Assembly: GCA_963693305.1 (NCBI GenBank) | Contig: OY855905.1 | Location: 48,686,944-48,750,943, forward strand | Direction of reading: 5' to 3' | DNA: 64,000 bases | DNA from: Meandrina meandrites | Lineage: Eukaryota; Cnidaria; Anthozoa; Scleractinia; Meandrinidae | In this document: in pieces, positions 35,405 to 47,300 of the stretch | Position numbering within the stretch: the stretch's first letter is position 1 | Layout of the letters: the number at the start of each line of letters is the position of its first letter | The notes under the pieces: generated by a model | What the model was told of the DNA's origin: nothing | What the model saw: only the letters and a program-made list of their open reading frames with translations | The model's database searches: none | Program-made: the position numbers and the translations under genes

Positions 35405-35540
35405 CTTTTTCTGGAGCGTCAACATCTCTAAAAGTAGAAGCCTCGGCAAGTGGGCGAGAGATTTCCGCCTCGCTTTCCTTGTTTAGGAGAGTTACATGTA
35501 TTAATGCAACAAAAAGTGCGAAGGAAGTGCACACATTCAT
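35405..35540 (-). CDS. orphan signal-peptide exon like exon 1 of A and B
   Basis: ATG at 35540-35538, 45 codons plus one base, donor GTAATT. The product begins MNVCTSFALFVALIHVTLLN and ends VDAPEK, against MKVYTPF...VVTPDQ in A and B. It has the same phase and near-equal length, so it could splice to exon 2 of gene B (30045) as an alternative first exon, or be the first exon of a lost or rearranged third gene. No further exons of that type are seen nearby. Confidence 0.5.
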
Positions 35541-36603
35541 TACGAGCTGGCTGATACTGAAGTATAGTGTAAAACTCAAATTATATGTAGTCGTTTACCA
35601 ATGCTTGTGATAAATTCAACTCGGAAACCAAAATCTCGCGAGCGTCATTTGCAGGAAACCCCATATGATAAGAATATGCAATGAACAACAGTCTGTCAAG
35701 TAGAATGACCCCGGCCACGCATTCGCAGCATTCTTCTGGAGCCCTATGCTCTCATGACGTGACAAACAGACTAAAAGCAAGTTTTCAATCCAAAAATAGC
35801 AACAAAAACCTACGCAAGCTGTAACTGGGAAAAGCAAAACTCTTTTTGTGCTGAGCCCGACATTCTCGGAATTCGAAGGAACATTTATTGAGCAACTTGT
35901 TACTTCTTCAATTTGTATGACAGCGGATTCTTGTGATAAGCTGTTTAAAATACGGATAGGATACACCTTTCCATTCGGCTGTCCACTTTGACTATCGAAG
36001 TGACAGAGCTAATCGAAAGAAATAATAATAACACATGATCTGTTTTTTGTGCAAAATTGGTGGAGCAACAGGCCTGTACACCTAAAATTGATTAAGGTCT
36101 TCTTTCCAGGGTTTACCAATGACTAACAATTTTTTTCTGACCAGTAGAAGGTTTTAAAGAGTAGAAGGTTATACTTCCTTATGCTTTTGCAATACTGTAA
36201 TATTTTATGGTCATGCAAATAAAGTGCAAGTATTAAAGAAGACAGCGGGAATAAGAAGCCCGAGAAAAAATTAAAGAAAGAGGAGCAAGAAAAATAACGG
36301 ACCCGCTCAGCCAAAAGGGCCCAAATTTTGCCTTATACGCATGCGCCAAAGAAAAACTGTCTATTTTGACAGCAATCTCGTCCCCAGAGCCCGCTTTTGT
36401 TTTGGTCAGCAGCAATGCAACTTGACTCGGATTCTTGCCTTTCCCCGATGAGGAAGTCCGCGGTTCACGGACTTTTGGTCGTTAATGGTTAGATCTGATT
36501 GGCTGACAATTTATCGCCGCGCTGCTTGTGTAATGAAGGGCCGTGCTGTTGGGTCTGACCACAGTATTCGGCTGGCCCCATCTGCAAGCGCGCCGTACCT
36601 TCC

Positions 36604-37270
36604 TTAAGGACGTTCGCGCGAAAATTTTCTAGTCGATAGATTTTTCTAAAATTTTTACTGAGGACGGATAATGAGTTTCTTGTGTCAGAAATACAAAAAA
36701 AAAGTGGGGGTCACCGACTTCGTTTCAGAGATAAAGTCTGTAGAAAACTACCCTGATTTTGAAAAATTGGAGCACGTAATTTCGCACGGCTTTCAAGGTT
36801 TGTAGTTTAAATTATCGATGATGAGAAAACGGAGGCAAACGATCTTGGTGATATTTTGAAGAAATGCGTCTGTTGCGTAAATAATTTTAAGTGTTTTGCC
36901 ATCTTTTATGCAAACTTAGCACTGGAAGAGGCATTTGAACCCGTCGTACGGCAAAACGAAAAGATCAAAAAGCGGAATTCGAACGTGCGTGGGGCAAAAA
37001 AAATCAACCTTTTAATCGATAGATTTTTTTCATTTTCTCACAAAACGTAGATAATCGTTAACAAAAGTGATCTGTTAAGAAAAAAGTAGGGGTCACCGAC
37101 CGTTTAAGCTAGCAAACTGCAAGCGAATTTATCGCAGCGGCTACTCACCCTATATGTGGTTGGAAAGTTTCCTCAGCGCGCGCGCTCGATGCATGACGTG
37201 GCGTGGCGTTGCGACAGGAATTACGTGCGCAGTAAGGATGCGCATAAACAATTAGCGCGAACGTCCTTAA
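36604..37270. mobile_element. TTAA-bounded element, GGACGTTCGCGC ends
   Basis: TTAAGGACGTTCGCGCG at the left and CGCGAACGTCCTTAA at the right, 667 bp apart. No transposase; interior frames do not resemble proteins. Non-autonomous. Confidence 0.8.
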
Positions 37271-38097
37271 ATCTGTAGTTGTCTGTCTGCCCGCCAAATC
37301 CACCCCTATCAAGCCAGACAACGTGACCTGTAGCGACCGCCCCTAGCTAAAACTACCAAATACCAAGGCAGTTTTAGGATCAGTGGTGCGCATGTTTAAA
37401 ACCCGCCACATCGGGAAATTAGATCTGCATCTGTCTTAAGCAAGTTTAAGTCACTTGCGAAACAATTTTTCAAACGCCAGTGAACTCAGTTCCTTTTATC
37501 TGTTTTATGTCGTATTTAATTAGTATTGTAGTAGTGTAATTTGACGTGTTATTTTTTGTAGTTTTTATTTACTATTTAATTCAGGACTCTGTTTAAACTA
37601 GCTTCATATCTTAACCAGATGCTCCTGTATAAATATTAATTCAATTAAATAAATAAATAAATAAGACGAGCACCTTGCATCCTCACAAAATCGTAGCTGA
37701 CAAGAGGTCGTGTTCTTGATGCTGACCAAAAGAAAAGTGGGCTCTGGGGACGAGATTTAAGCGATGATGTCGTCAGCATGACGTCATCTCACTTAATGTT
37801 GGCATGCCATGGGGCTTGTTACGATTATCCAGCGAACCGAAGAGCACTGGAAACAAGCAGAGAACTGGTCACACAAACGGAGCTTTTATTTTTATTAAAG
37901 CACGGGCAAATTAAGTGTTGGCTAGCCGATAGCTTTTCACCCAAAAGCTTGATGTTGAAGCTAGCTCTGGGCGAAATTTCTACGGCTCTTCTGAGGCAAG
38001 AAATACAAGTTTACGTCTTAAGTGGCAGAGAACTGGGCCTATACTGTACATTAAGTGAATTTAATTTCATGTTTGGTCATATAATAAACATCTTATG

Positions 38098-38285
38098 GAG
38101 GCAGCGTGGCCGAGTGGTTTAGGGCACTGGTGCTGTAACCCAGAGGTCCCGGGTTCAACACCTCCACCCTACCACTAGCTGGATTTGTTTCTCGGTCGTC
38201 TCGAGTTCAAATCCACGGTCACACTTTGTATATAGCCAACTGGTCTGCCTCCTACCGGTCGGGATTCTTAAACATGTTATGCTCA
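38098..38285 (+). mobile_element. tRNA-derived SINE
   Basis: GGAGGCAGCGTGGCCGAGTGG (A box) and GGTCCCGGGTTCAACACC (B box) form a tRNA-like head. A body follows (CTGGATTTGTTTCTCGGTCG, then a second GAGTTCAAATCC motif) to GGGATTCTTAAACATGTTATG. Architecture fits a pol III SINE with a conserved central domain. Confidence 0.75.
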
Positions 38286-38401
38286 TTTATGTTTATTAAT
38301 TTGTTTGCTATGTTTCAGCGGCATGCCTGCAAACTAGCTATCTCGAATCTAAGTGCATGACCACTATAAACAACATTTACATTTTTACATTTTACATTTG
38401 C

Positions 38402-38526
38402 ATCTTATCAACCGAGCCTCATCTGTACCTGAACTCGGCCTTAGGTACAAACCTCACTGCTGCCGGTCTGTACTCACGACCTCTGGCAAGATTCTCCCAT
38501 ACAGACCACCTGCTCGGTTAATAAGA
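38402..38526. mobile_element. MITE, same family as 780-932
   Basis: CTTATCAACCGAGCC at the left and GCTCGGTTAATAAG at the right, with the internal CAAGATTCTCCCATACAGACC shared with the first copy. Confidence 0.65.
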
Positions 38527-38606
38527 GCTGATTTAAAGGCCCAGTTTAGTCTCCCTTGGATTATTGCAATGTTGTATGGGGAAACTGTAAAAAAGGTCTC
38601 TCAGAA

Positions 38607-38607
<1 letters not shown>

Positions 38608-38688
<81 letters not shown>

Positions 38689-38715
38689 CTTTATTTAACG
38701 AGGGTGACACGTAAT
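38608..38715. repeat. (CAAT)n tract joined to an antisense LINE 3' end
   Basis: About twenty CAAT units run into AAACTTTATTTAACGAGGGTGACAC. Microsatellite next to a reversed AATAAAGTTT-like end is the recurring LINE-tail pattern of this window. Confidence 0.6.
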
Positions 38716-38745
38716 AGTTAACTAACTAATAAATTTGTGGCCCTC

Positions 38746-39398
38746 TTAAGGGGGGAGACTCTTAACTACAGATCCAGAGCAGTTGCTAAGGGATTGCTGA
38801 AGACTATTTCGAAGCAAGCGATTTTGAAGCTTTTTGTAACGCTAAATGGTGAATTTTATTTGGGGGTACACTTGCTTTGAAAAATATATGATTGCGCGTG
38901 CGAAACTAGTGCCAGTCCCAAACCGCGCGTTAAAATTTAAAATGCCTAAAACTCCAAGGAAACAAGGTAAAGTTCCGATTTCTTTTACGAATCAGAAATA
39001 ACGTCGCCGTCTTTGTAATCTGACGTATGCTTTTCACGTTTACACGAAAAGAGGAAACGCTACTGATGAAAGTCTGTAAATACGAGTGTTTATTACGCCA
39101 TAACTCTTATAATAATGCGAATTTCACAAAAACGATACGTCACATTACGCATGTGGACGTTCTTTATCTATTGACGCTCATTTAAATTTTAAAATCTATC
39201 CGCCGTTTGAGTTTTAGCGTTTTTTCTATTCTGGTCACGTGACGCGTTAAATATGGCTGTGACTTGAAACTCTTGGAGAAATCTTCAATAGAACAAACTC
39301 GTGCAAAAAGCTTATCCATATGAGGTCTGATTTCCAAAATATGGCAATTAGAAACCTGCCTTAAAAACAAATTGGTAGTTAAGAGTCACCCCCCTTAA
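38746..39398. mobile_element. TTAA-bounded element, GGGGGGAGACTCTTAACTAC ends
   Basis: TTAAGGGGGGAGACTCTTAAC at 38746 and GTAGTTAAGAGTCACCCCCC then TTAA ending at 39398. The terminal inverted repeat is about 25 bases with one mismatch. No transposase. Confidence 0.8.
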
Positions 39399-40010
39399 AT
39401 AGACTAAAAGTTAAAAATCTATTATAAGCAATAATCTAATTTAAAATCTAGTTAGAACCTAATTAAAAATCTAAATGTGAGTTAAAAATTTAAAAGCTAA
39501 GCTACAATGTTAATACAAAAAATTATCACTAAAATATCATAATCTAAAAATTATTATCTAAAAACCGAGTAAAAACCTTATTCTTCAAAAGAAAAGCTTC
39601 AGAAGATTTAAAATTGCGCAGCCCGTCTTCCAAATGTAGGCTGGTCACGATGATTTTCTCCGGACTTTAGGATGGCGAAAAGTCAGTCATCAAATATTGG
39701 AAAAGAAAGCTACAGCGATGTACAAACCCTTGCATGGCACGACTTCAAAAAATATAAGATCTAGTTTTGTGTTTCTTTTTGAGAAACACGGGACCGGACC
39801 GCATCGGCTCCTGTTGAGCGGTACTGCACCGATCCAAAGCGGCTCTGTGATTGGCCATCTCGCGAGAACAATGGAAGATTTTTTTTAAATAAGAATTGCC
39901 TTCCTATTTGTCGCTAGTAAAACCTCTCCTACTGTCGTCATGCTCATTTCTGTGGTACGAATACTTGCTGGTTTTTCCTACTCTGTTAGTGATAGTGAAT
40001 GTATTGTTGT

Positions 40011-40470
40011 TACCGAGCGTACCGATTGTACCGACTGTACCGATTGTACCGACTGTACCGATTGTACCGACTGTACCGACTGTACCGACTGTACCGACTG
40101 TACCGACTGTACCGATTGTACCGATTGTACCGACTGTACCGACTGTACCGATTGTACCGACTGTACCGACTGTACCGATTATACCGATTGTACCGATTGT
40201 ACCAACTGTACCGATTGTACCGACTGTACCGATTGTACCGACTGTACCGACTGTACCGATTGTACCGATTGTACCGATTGTACCGACTGTACCGACTGTA
40301 CCGACTGTACCGACTGTACCGATTGTACCGACTGTACCGACTGTACCGACTGTACCGACTGTACCGACTGTACCGATTGTACCGACTGTACCGACTGTAC
40401 CGACTGTACCGACTGTACCGACTGTACCGATTGTACCGACTGTACCGACTGTACCGACTGTACCGAGCGT
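40011..40470. repeat. 9-bp minisatellite, TGTACCGAY x about 50
   Basis: An almost uninterrupted array of TGTACCGAC and TGTACCGAT units, with two exceptions (TATACCGAT near 40180, and AACTGTACC near 40203). Both ends carry the same variant, ACCGAGCGTAC. Because the unit is nine bases without a stop in any frame, long open frames appear on both strands; I regard these as by-products. Confidence 0.95.
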
Positions 40471-42160
40471 ACAGATCAAGGTATTCTTGTAATAGTTAGT
40501 GCATGGTAATGGAACGTTGAGTTTGTTCTCAGAGTCCATTAGGTTCTACACGGTTTCTCGTTTTTCAAATTTAGTGAAAAGATAGTCTGGAGCCAACCCA
40601 TGTAGAAACCTGTAAAATAATGTGGTCCTTTGAATTTGCTGCTGGCGTGTTAGATCCGTCCATCCTAAATCACCGGAGTACGCGTCACAACCTCGTTCCC
40701 AGTATCTCTCACTTTTAGGGAGGCGCTGTTAACGTTTTGCCAAGTACCATATTTGGCAACACAAAGAGTTTGTACGTGAATGATTTACACACGTAACGAC
40801 ACACGCAACAAAATTTTCGGTTTTACGATAACTCGCTTGAATTTCGACCAAAACGCCATAAATTACTCACATAAACTAAAGAAATTCATTACAGTATCAA
40901 GTAAAGTTCTCCAGACCGACTGAATGACGACGAAACAGAAGAGTTTAACCAATTTTAACTTTATTCAACCCAAATTGTTCAAAAACAAGATTACGCCATT
41001 ACGCGCGAGCTAGCGCGCGCTGTGAATTTAGTCCAGATATTGCAATTTTGATTGGTTTAATTTTTTCTCGTGATTCTCCGCATAAGCGCGCGCACACAAC
41101 ATTATGCGATTTCCTTCAGGTTAAGCTCGGCAGGGAAATAAATTTTGTTTTTCTTCTAAACGAGCACGGTGATCCCCATTTTTTAATGCATTAATTTAAT
41201 TGACATACGGTTTGACTACAATATATCGCGATTTAAAGAAACTGCAATAAAGGCAGAGATAAAGTACCTAAAAAGATCTCATAGCATGGTAACAGTTTGA
41301 GTGCAGTTAACAAAACCTTATCGAAACGGTTTAGCACTCAAGCTGTTCCCGCGAGAGAAAAAAAGGATTTGAAGTTATCCGTAATTCAGTTTGGATGGAC
41401 TTCTAATATTCATTTATTCGATATTTTGAAACGGGTAGTGATTTGCGTGGTGTCCTCTTCGACCTCTTCTTGGTTGCAGCTATACCCAGCCCTCCTCGCG
41501 ATGCCCCGATCGATCAGGCAGATAAGCACATGTTGCACAATATTATAAAGAGTTAACGCAGAAATGCTGATTTTTGACCAAAACGATTTGAGGGTCAAGA
41601 GACAAACAGCACATATTCAAATTGGTCAAGCTAATCGTTACTATTCGGAGTATTCGGCCATTATTCACTTTGTTTTCTCACACAGTCCGGCAACAACACG
41701 CGAGTTTCGTGTTCGTTCTCGTGCATTTTGAGAGTGCAGCGAATCGGCCAGCACTAACGTCTCCTCCATTAACAGCGCTATTAAAATGGGAAAGGTCAAA
41801 TCTGTGATCTTACCTTCAATTTTGCCTTCAAACTTTCCTCCAGAGAAATAAGCACGCTTGGTTGATGGAAATCTTCACCTTTCGCCGGCAGTCGCTCTAG
41901 GTTTCCCGCCAAAAATTAGGTCACGTTGGGTCAAGCGTGACCGAAAACAATGTTTCACTGACACATTTCGGAAGCCGTGTATACAGCATGTTTACATAGT
42001 ATGTCAAGGCGAGGAGGTAAATAAATATACAGAATATATTAACCTTTCCTTCCGTGGAAACAACGATCGCATCGCATGAAGAACAGGGTTGCCTAGCATG
42101 TTATTATTGGAATCATATCTATCGAAGAGAGAAACTTTCAATTTATTAGAGAAAACATTA

Positions 42161-42870
42161 GACTGCCGGACACGGAGTATTTTGAAATTCGTGTCCGGCA
42201 AACATATTTGCAACAAAACAACAAACTCGGCGTACTTCGGCGACAATCGTAAATTTCTTAGAAAGAAATACAAGAATAGCATTACCTAGCATTATGTTGT
42301 TCGAATCTATCGATTAGAAAACCAAACATATTAGACTGTAGCCTGCGAACGCAGACGTAGTTCCGGCTGTCGCTTTTCTCTTCTTCGGCGGAGACAAGCG
42401 ACAGCCGGAAATACGTCTGCGTTCGCAGGCTAATTAGACTGCCGGACACGGAGTATTTAGAAATTCGTGTCCGGAAGCTGGCGGCAAGCATATTTGTAAC
42501 AAAACAACAAAATCGGCGTACTTCGGCGACAATCGTAAATTTCTTAGCAAGAAATACAAGAAAAGCATTGCCTAGCATTGCCTATCATGATGCTCTTCGA
42601 ATCTATCGAGTAGAAAACCAAAACTACTCGACTGCCGGACACGAAGTATTTAGAAATTCCTGTCCGGAAGCTGGCGGCAAGCTTCTAAGTCACGGGTTCG
42701 ATTTATACACTGAGGGCGCCGATAATAAACACAAAACCTCGCACTGCGGTGAAATTCGTGAAGTTTTCAGGTATGTTAACACGTAAATGATGGTATTAAT
42801 TGAAATTTGAAAATCTATTCGACTGCCGGACACGGAGTATTTTGGAAAAGCTGTCCGGCTGCCGGACATA
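42161..42870. repeat. 170-bp tandem repeats with CCGGACAC...GTGTCCGG stem
   Basis: GACTGCCGGACACGGAGTAT begins units at about 42161, 42438, 42629 and 42821. Within each, CCGGACAC pairs with GTGTCCGG about 30 bases on (degraded in the later units). The first two units also share AACAAAACAACAAA...CGGCGTACTTCGGCGACAAT. The later units are shortened. Confidence 0.8.
42330..42441. mobile_element. 94-bp MITE with exact 9-bp target duplication
   Basis: ATTAGACTG at 42330-42338 and 42433-42441 flanks a hairpin with ends TAGCCTGCGAACGCAGACGT and ACGTCTGCGTTCGCAGGCTA. It interrupts the first 170-bp repeat. Terminal TAGCCTGCGA is shared with the element at 20098. Confidence 0.9.
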
Positions 42871-43835
42871 TAGACACATGCGTTCGAGGTTCGAGTGGCA
42901 GGGTATTCTGCAGTTAAGTGGTAAGCTCAATGTTCTTGTTATTATGCATTTCAGATTCATCGTCCTTTTATTACTTTACTTTAGGATTATTAAATCGGTT
43001 TCCAGCACTCAGTAAAGACATGTTAAAACGCATAAGAACGTTAAAAGTCTTAAGAAAGGGTTCAACACTTACCGCAGCTTACCGCTATTAACACATGACT
43101 ATAAATCCTTCGTCCGCTACTCCGTCTGAAACATTCGCTTTGTTCAGTGACGATTTAAGAAAAAATAACTTTAACAACACTGTCGAAGCGATATTTTAAA
43201 AAAAACTACGCACAACACGATGCTCACGTGTCCCACACGAACGACTTCTCGTCGACAAGCGCTCCAATCGAAAAGACAAGCCAAAGCTTGCATGTGATTG
43301 GTTCGGTACATTGCGGTACGGAAGTGATCGAGAGTAGCCAATCACAGAGCCGCTTTGGATCGGTGCAGTACTACTGCTCCTGTTTGGAGGTTCATGAAGG
43401 GGTCTAATGGGAACTGGGATTTTCCTTTTTTTGGCCTGGACAAATGGGATTTACTGCACTGGGAAAGTGATAAACAATTTCGAAAATCGGATATGTCCAG
43501 GATTAAACGCTAATGAGATGCACGTTCTTTATGATAAGCATCACAAAGTGTCCCTCATTAAAAAAGTTCACCAAAACACACCTAATTCCGTCCAATATGA
43601 AGTAATATGGAAATATCAAATAACCCAATCAAACATGAAGTACTTACTAAACAATACTTGCGTTCAATCCTGGATACAAGTGAAAATTAGTCTGGGAACT
43701 GGGATTTGGTACTCCTCCTTCTTCATGACCCTCTGTTTGCTGAAACCTTTTGAAACCGATTCGGACCGGTTCCAAAATTAACTGTTCTATGTAAACATCT
43801 GTTACTTCTTCCGTTGTTTTCGGAACCGTTCCGGT

Positions 43836-43885
43836 GCGATTCCAAAACTGGACCTGCAAAAAAACAGGCCCAGTTTTGGATTGAT
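43836..43885. repeat. small palindrome, CCAAAACTGG
   Basis: TCCAAAACTGGACCTG, a short A-rich loop, then CAGGCCCAGTTTTGGA. Related CCGGTTCC/GGAACCG motifs lie on both sides (43765-43905), which may mark a larger decayed element. Confidence 0.5.
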
Positions 43886-43982
43886 CCATTCTGGGCCGGT
43901 TCCAGAACGGTCCCGTGTAAATAGAAGGCCTATCTGGTCCAAATTTTCATTTGGATTCGTTGGAGTCGCTCCCGTAGTTAGT

Positions 43983-44028
43983 AAGTTAGCTAGTTAGTTA
44001 GTTAGTTAGTTAGTCAGTCAGTCACTCA

Positions 44029-44060
<32 letters not shown>

Positions 44061-44146
44061 ATAGTCAGGTCAGTCAGTCAGTCAGTCAGTCAGTCAGTCA
44101 GTCAGTCAGTCAGTCAGTCAGTCAGTCAGTCAGTCAGTCAGTTAGT
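43983..44146. repeat. compound TTAG/CAGC/TCAG tetranucleotide tract
   Basis: (TTAG)n passes into (CCAG)n and then (TCAG)n over about 160 bases: three tetranucleotides differing by single bases in one tract. Confidence 0.9.
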
Positions 44147-44194
44147 TTTGGTACTACATGATATATGATTGTGGTGGCTGAAGGAATTTTTACC

Positions 44195-44306
44195 GTGTAG
44201 TGTAGTGTAGTGTAGTGTAGTGTAGTGTAGTGTAGTGTAGTGTAGTGTAGTGTAGTGTAGTGTAGTGTAGTGTAGTGTAGTGTAGTGTAGTGTAGTGTAG
44301 TGTAGT
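44195..44306. repeat. (TGTAG)n pentanucleotide array
   Basis: About 22 uninterrupted TGTAG units. It ends only a few bases from the stop codon of the minus-strand LicD-like gene, so the 3' UTR of that gene would begin with (CTACA)n. Confidence 0.95.
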
Positions 44307-44311
44307 CTATT

Positions 44312-47300
44312 CTACGTCATGGTGTAGTCGCTAAATTGAAAATTACCATCAGCGGGGAACTGGTCAAGACATGCCGAATGGCCCGGCTCAGGACATTTAG
44401 TGAAGGAGCCGGGATTGTAATCAGCCATTGAACTCGATACATTACTTTTGACTGACCAGTGCTCCGAGTGGCGGTAAATACTAGGCCCATATCGATTGCG
44501 AGCAAAAAGTCCTGGGTTGCGCGCTGCCGTCACCCATTGCCCAGCAAACCACACTTTTGTTGGTCGCTGACCGCTCGCAGCGAGTAACACTGATTCTAGA
44601 ATGGGAAAACCATAAAGTTCCACCTTCCAGCCGTTTCTATAGGTTAGAATTACGCCACCACGGTTTTGCTCTTCCTTGCTTTTATCGATGAATCTGAAGC
44701 CCGCTGCTTCAAACTTTGGACGAAGCTTTTGAAGAGCAGTTAAGTTCTTTGATAAAAATCTGATGTCAGCATCAAGTTCCCATGGTAACACTTTGTTGAA
44801 CTTGACAGTACCTGATAAAGAATGAATTCAACTGAGTTATCTTGTAATGATCAATCTGGAATTTAAATCTCAGGCATTTTATTCCTTTGATGGTTACCCT
44901 TTATCCCAACTTCAACCGAAGTGCGACATAGGGACTACAACGGACGTCCGTGTTCAATAAGAAGGAGGAGGAGGAGGAGGAGGAGGAGAAAGAGGAGGAG
45001 AAAGAGGAGGAGGAGGAGGAGGAGGAGAAAGATTTCAACATTTTGTGTTGACACTCTGGAACAGTAAGCGATTGGAAATATTATGCTCTAAAATAAAATA
45101 AAATAAAATAAATCACTTTATTTAAGTGTCAATGTATGTAGCACTGCTGTGCTAATTGGGACACTAAATATGAGGAAACAAATATCATAAATTAAACAGA
45201 AACTAATTGTCTAGCAATTTTTGTGCAACTTTGCCCGTATTACTTGAACTAAAGGCCTTGTAAATAATATGTGCAATGCCATTCAATTCACAATTGTGAG
45301 GTTTCGTGTCTCCCAGCCGAGGTACTCCATTGTAGCGAAAGTGCTATCATTGGTCGTTCAACAATACCGCCTAGAATTAGGAGTAGATACTGCTAACACA
45401 ATTGAATAACAACAAAAGAACAACAGCGAAACTTCTTCGTACTACTCTAGCTTCCTTTCCCCGACCTGCTTTTCCCAGAAATCGGCTTTTAAAAGCAATA
45501 AGTTATTGTCAATTTCGAAACTGATTGCTTGTACTCTAGTCTGAATAAATAACACTTTAATTTATAACTGGGAGGAGCGTATTGTCTCGGTGAACGTATT
45601 TAAATCTAATTACCTAATAACGATCCTGAGCATATTTCACAATAAATCCGCGCGTTTTCACACTCCTTCATGACGAACTTGACCGAATCTGCTAGATTCT
45701 CCAAATCGCACGGAGGAACTGCCATTCCCTTTTTTCTCTTACAAGGCGTCGGGCTTGTGTGAGAGTAACCTCGTCTACAGCCATACCAGCGGACTCTGTT
45801 ACCAGAGTCGACCCATTTCTTCACGTCCCATTTTTGAGCCAAGGCGGTATATTTTTGGTCCCCAATTTCCCTGTTGTAAGTGTCGAACATGACGTCAGGA
45901 CAACTGACGACAACTTTCGTTGGATGTTTCAGTTTTAAACGCCAAAACAGGTCCTGAAAGACACCGAAAGGTAGCCTAGGAACCAAAATACAGGAGATTA
46001 ATGAACGAAGTTACCAGTTTTTAAAGAAACGGTTTTGCATTAGTTCCTTATCAACTGCACATTCATAAAAGTATTTATATAATCAAACTGTTGTTACTAG
46101 ATTGGGAAGCTTAAAAGCTTCGAGCGTAAGTCGTTCGTCGGCCGAAGGGGCAACGCTCGAAGTTTCCGCGTTTGGAAATTCATTACGGTAGTTTGTAATA
46201 TTTACCTTTGTCGACTTTTAGTTAATAATCAACTAAAAATTGCAAAAGATAAAGTTTTCAATAGACCTGGAATAGACCATTTGATAGTTCTGTGACGGTC
46301 GCTCTAAAACGCAGACCACGCAGACTGCAGACTGTGCAGACCGTGCAGACCGAGTGCCTTTTTTGGTACACTAGTTCTTGAAATTACTTTCGACTTATAT
46401 TTTTCGGTTCTTCTTACAAAATTCTGCTAGATTTATCCGTATGTTTGTTACTCATAATATCCGAGCGGGATGTCCTGGCACTAGATGGGGGATGTCCTGG
46501 CACCAGAAAACCAAAATGGCGGATGACTGTTACGAAACACTGTACTCTCCTATTTTGGTTATGCACTGTGTGTGTAAGAATGGAATTTCGCCTTCTGTAG
46601 TTCATTTGCAGTTTTACGTGAACAGTAGTCTGCACCACTCAGTGACCACTGAGCAGTTCAAGAAAAAAAGTCTATTGTTAAAGAAAGTAAATATTTAACC
46701 AGAGGAAATAAAATATGCTTCATTTTTCATATTATAACACGTGTTTATACATAACTTTCATACTGCTAATTAAGCCCAGTATCGAATTCCATATCTTTAC
46801 CTGCGCTAGCGCTGCGATGGTTAAGTGCTAAGTTGAACTGCTCAGTGGTCACTGAGTGGTGTAGACTACTTACTGTTCACGTAAAACTGCAAATGTACTA
46901 CAGAAGGCGAAATTCCATTCTTACACACACAGTGCATAACCAAAATAGGAGAGTACAGTGCTTCGTAACAGTCATCCGCCATTTTGGTTTTCTGGTGCCA
47001 GGACATCCCCCATCTAGTGCCAGGACATCCCGGTCGGATATTATGAATAACAAACATACGGATATATCTAGCAGAATTTTGAAAGAAGAACTGAAAAATG
47101 TAAGTCGAAAGTAATTTCGAGAACTAGTGTACGAAAAAAAGTACTCAGTCTGCACGGTCTGCACAGTCTGCTGTCTGCAGTCTGCGTGGTCTGCGTTTTT
47201 GAGCGACCGGTTCTGTGAAAGCCTCGGCATAAAAGCGAGGTCTAAGTTGACCGGGGAGGATTCATATTTCAAGTTTTTGATATTGTCATCCATCACAGTG

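Larger units (their letters stand above)
39821..43371. mobile_element. 3.55-kb segment bounded by a perfect 35-bp inverted repeat
   Basis: The 35 bases starting GTACTGCACCGATCCAAAGC at 39821 recur exactly inverted at 43337-43371. Enclosed are the 9-bp array (40011-40470), the 170-bp repeats (42161-42870) and a nested MITE. No transposase frame is recognised, so this could be a non-autonomous element or two copies of a short repeat in opposite orientation. Confidence 0.55.

Noticed and set aside
38098..38175. Functional tRNA gene
   Set aside because: A and B boxes are present, but the stems do not close and a SINE body follows; a related head sits in an intron at 2335.
39896..40539. Long open frames on both strands through the 9-bp array (VPT, CTD, YRL and GTVGTI repeat proteins)
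   Set aside because: A 9-mer without stops is open in every such frame automatically; no splice or codon evidence supports any of them.
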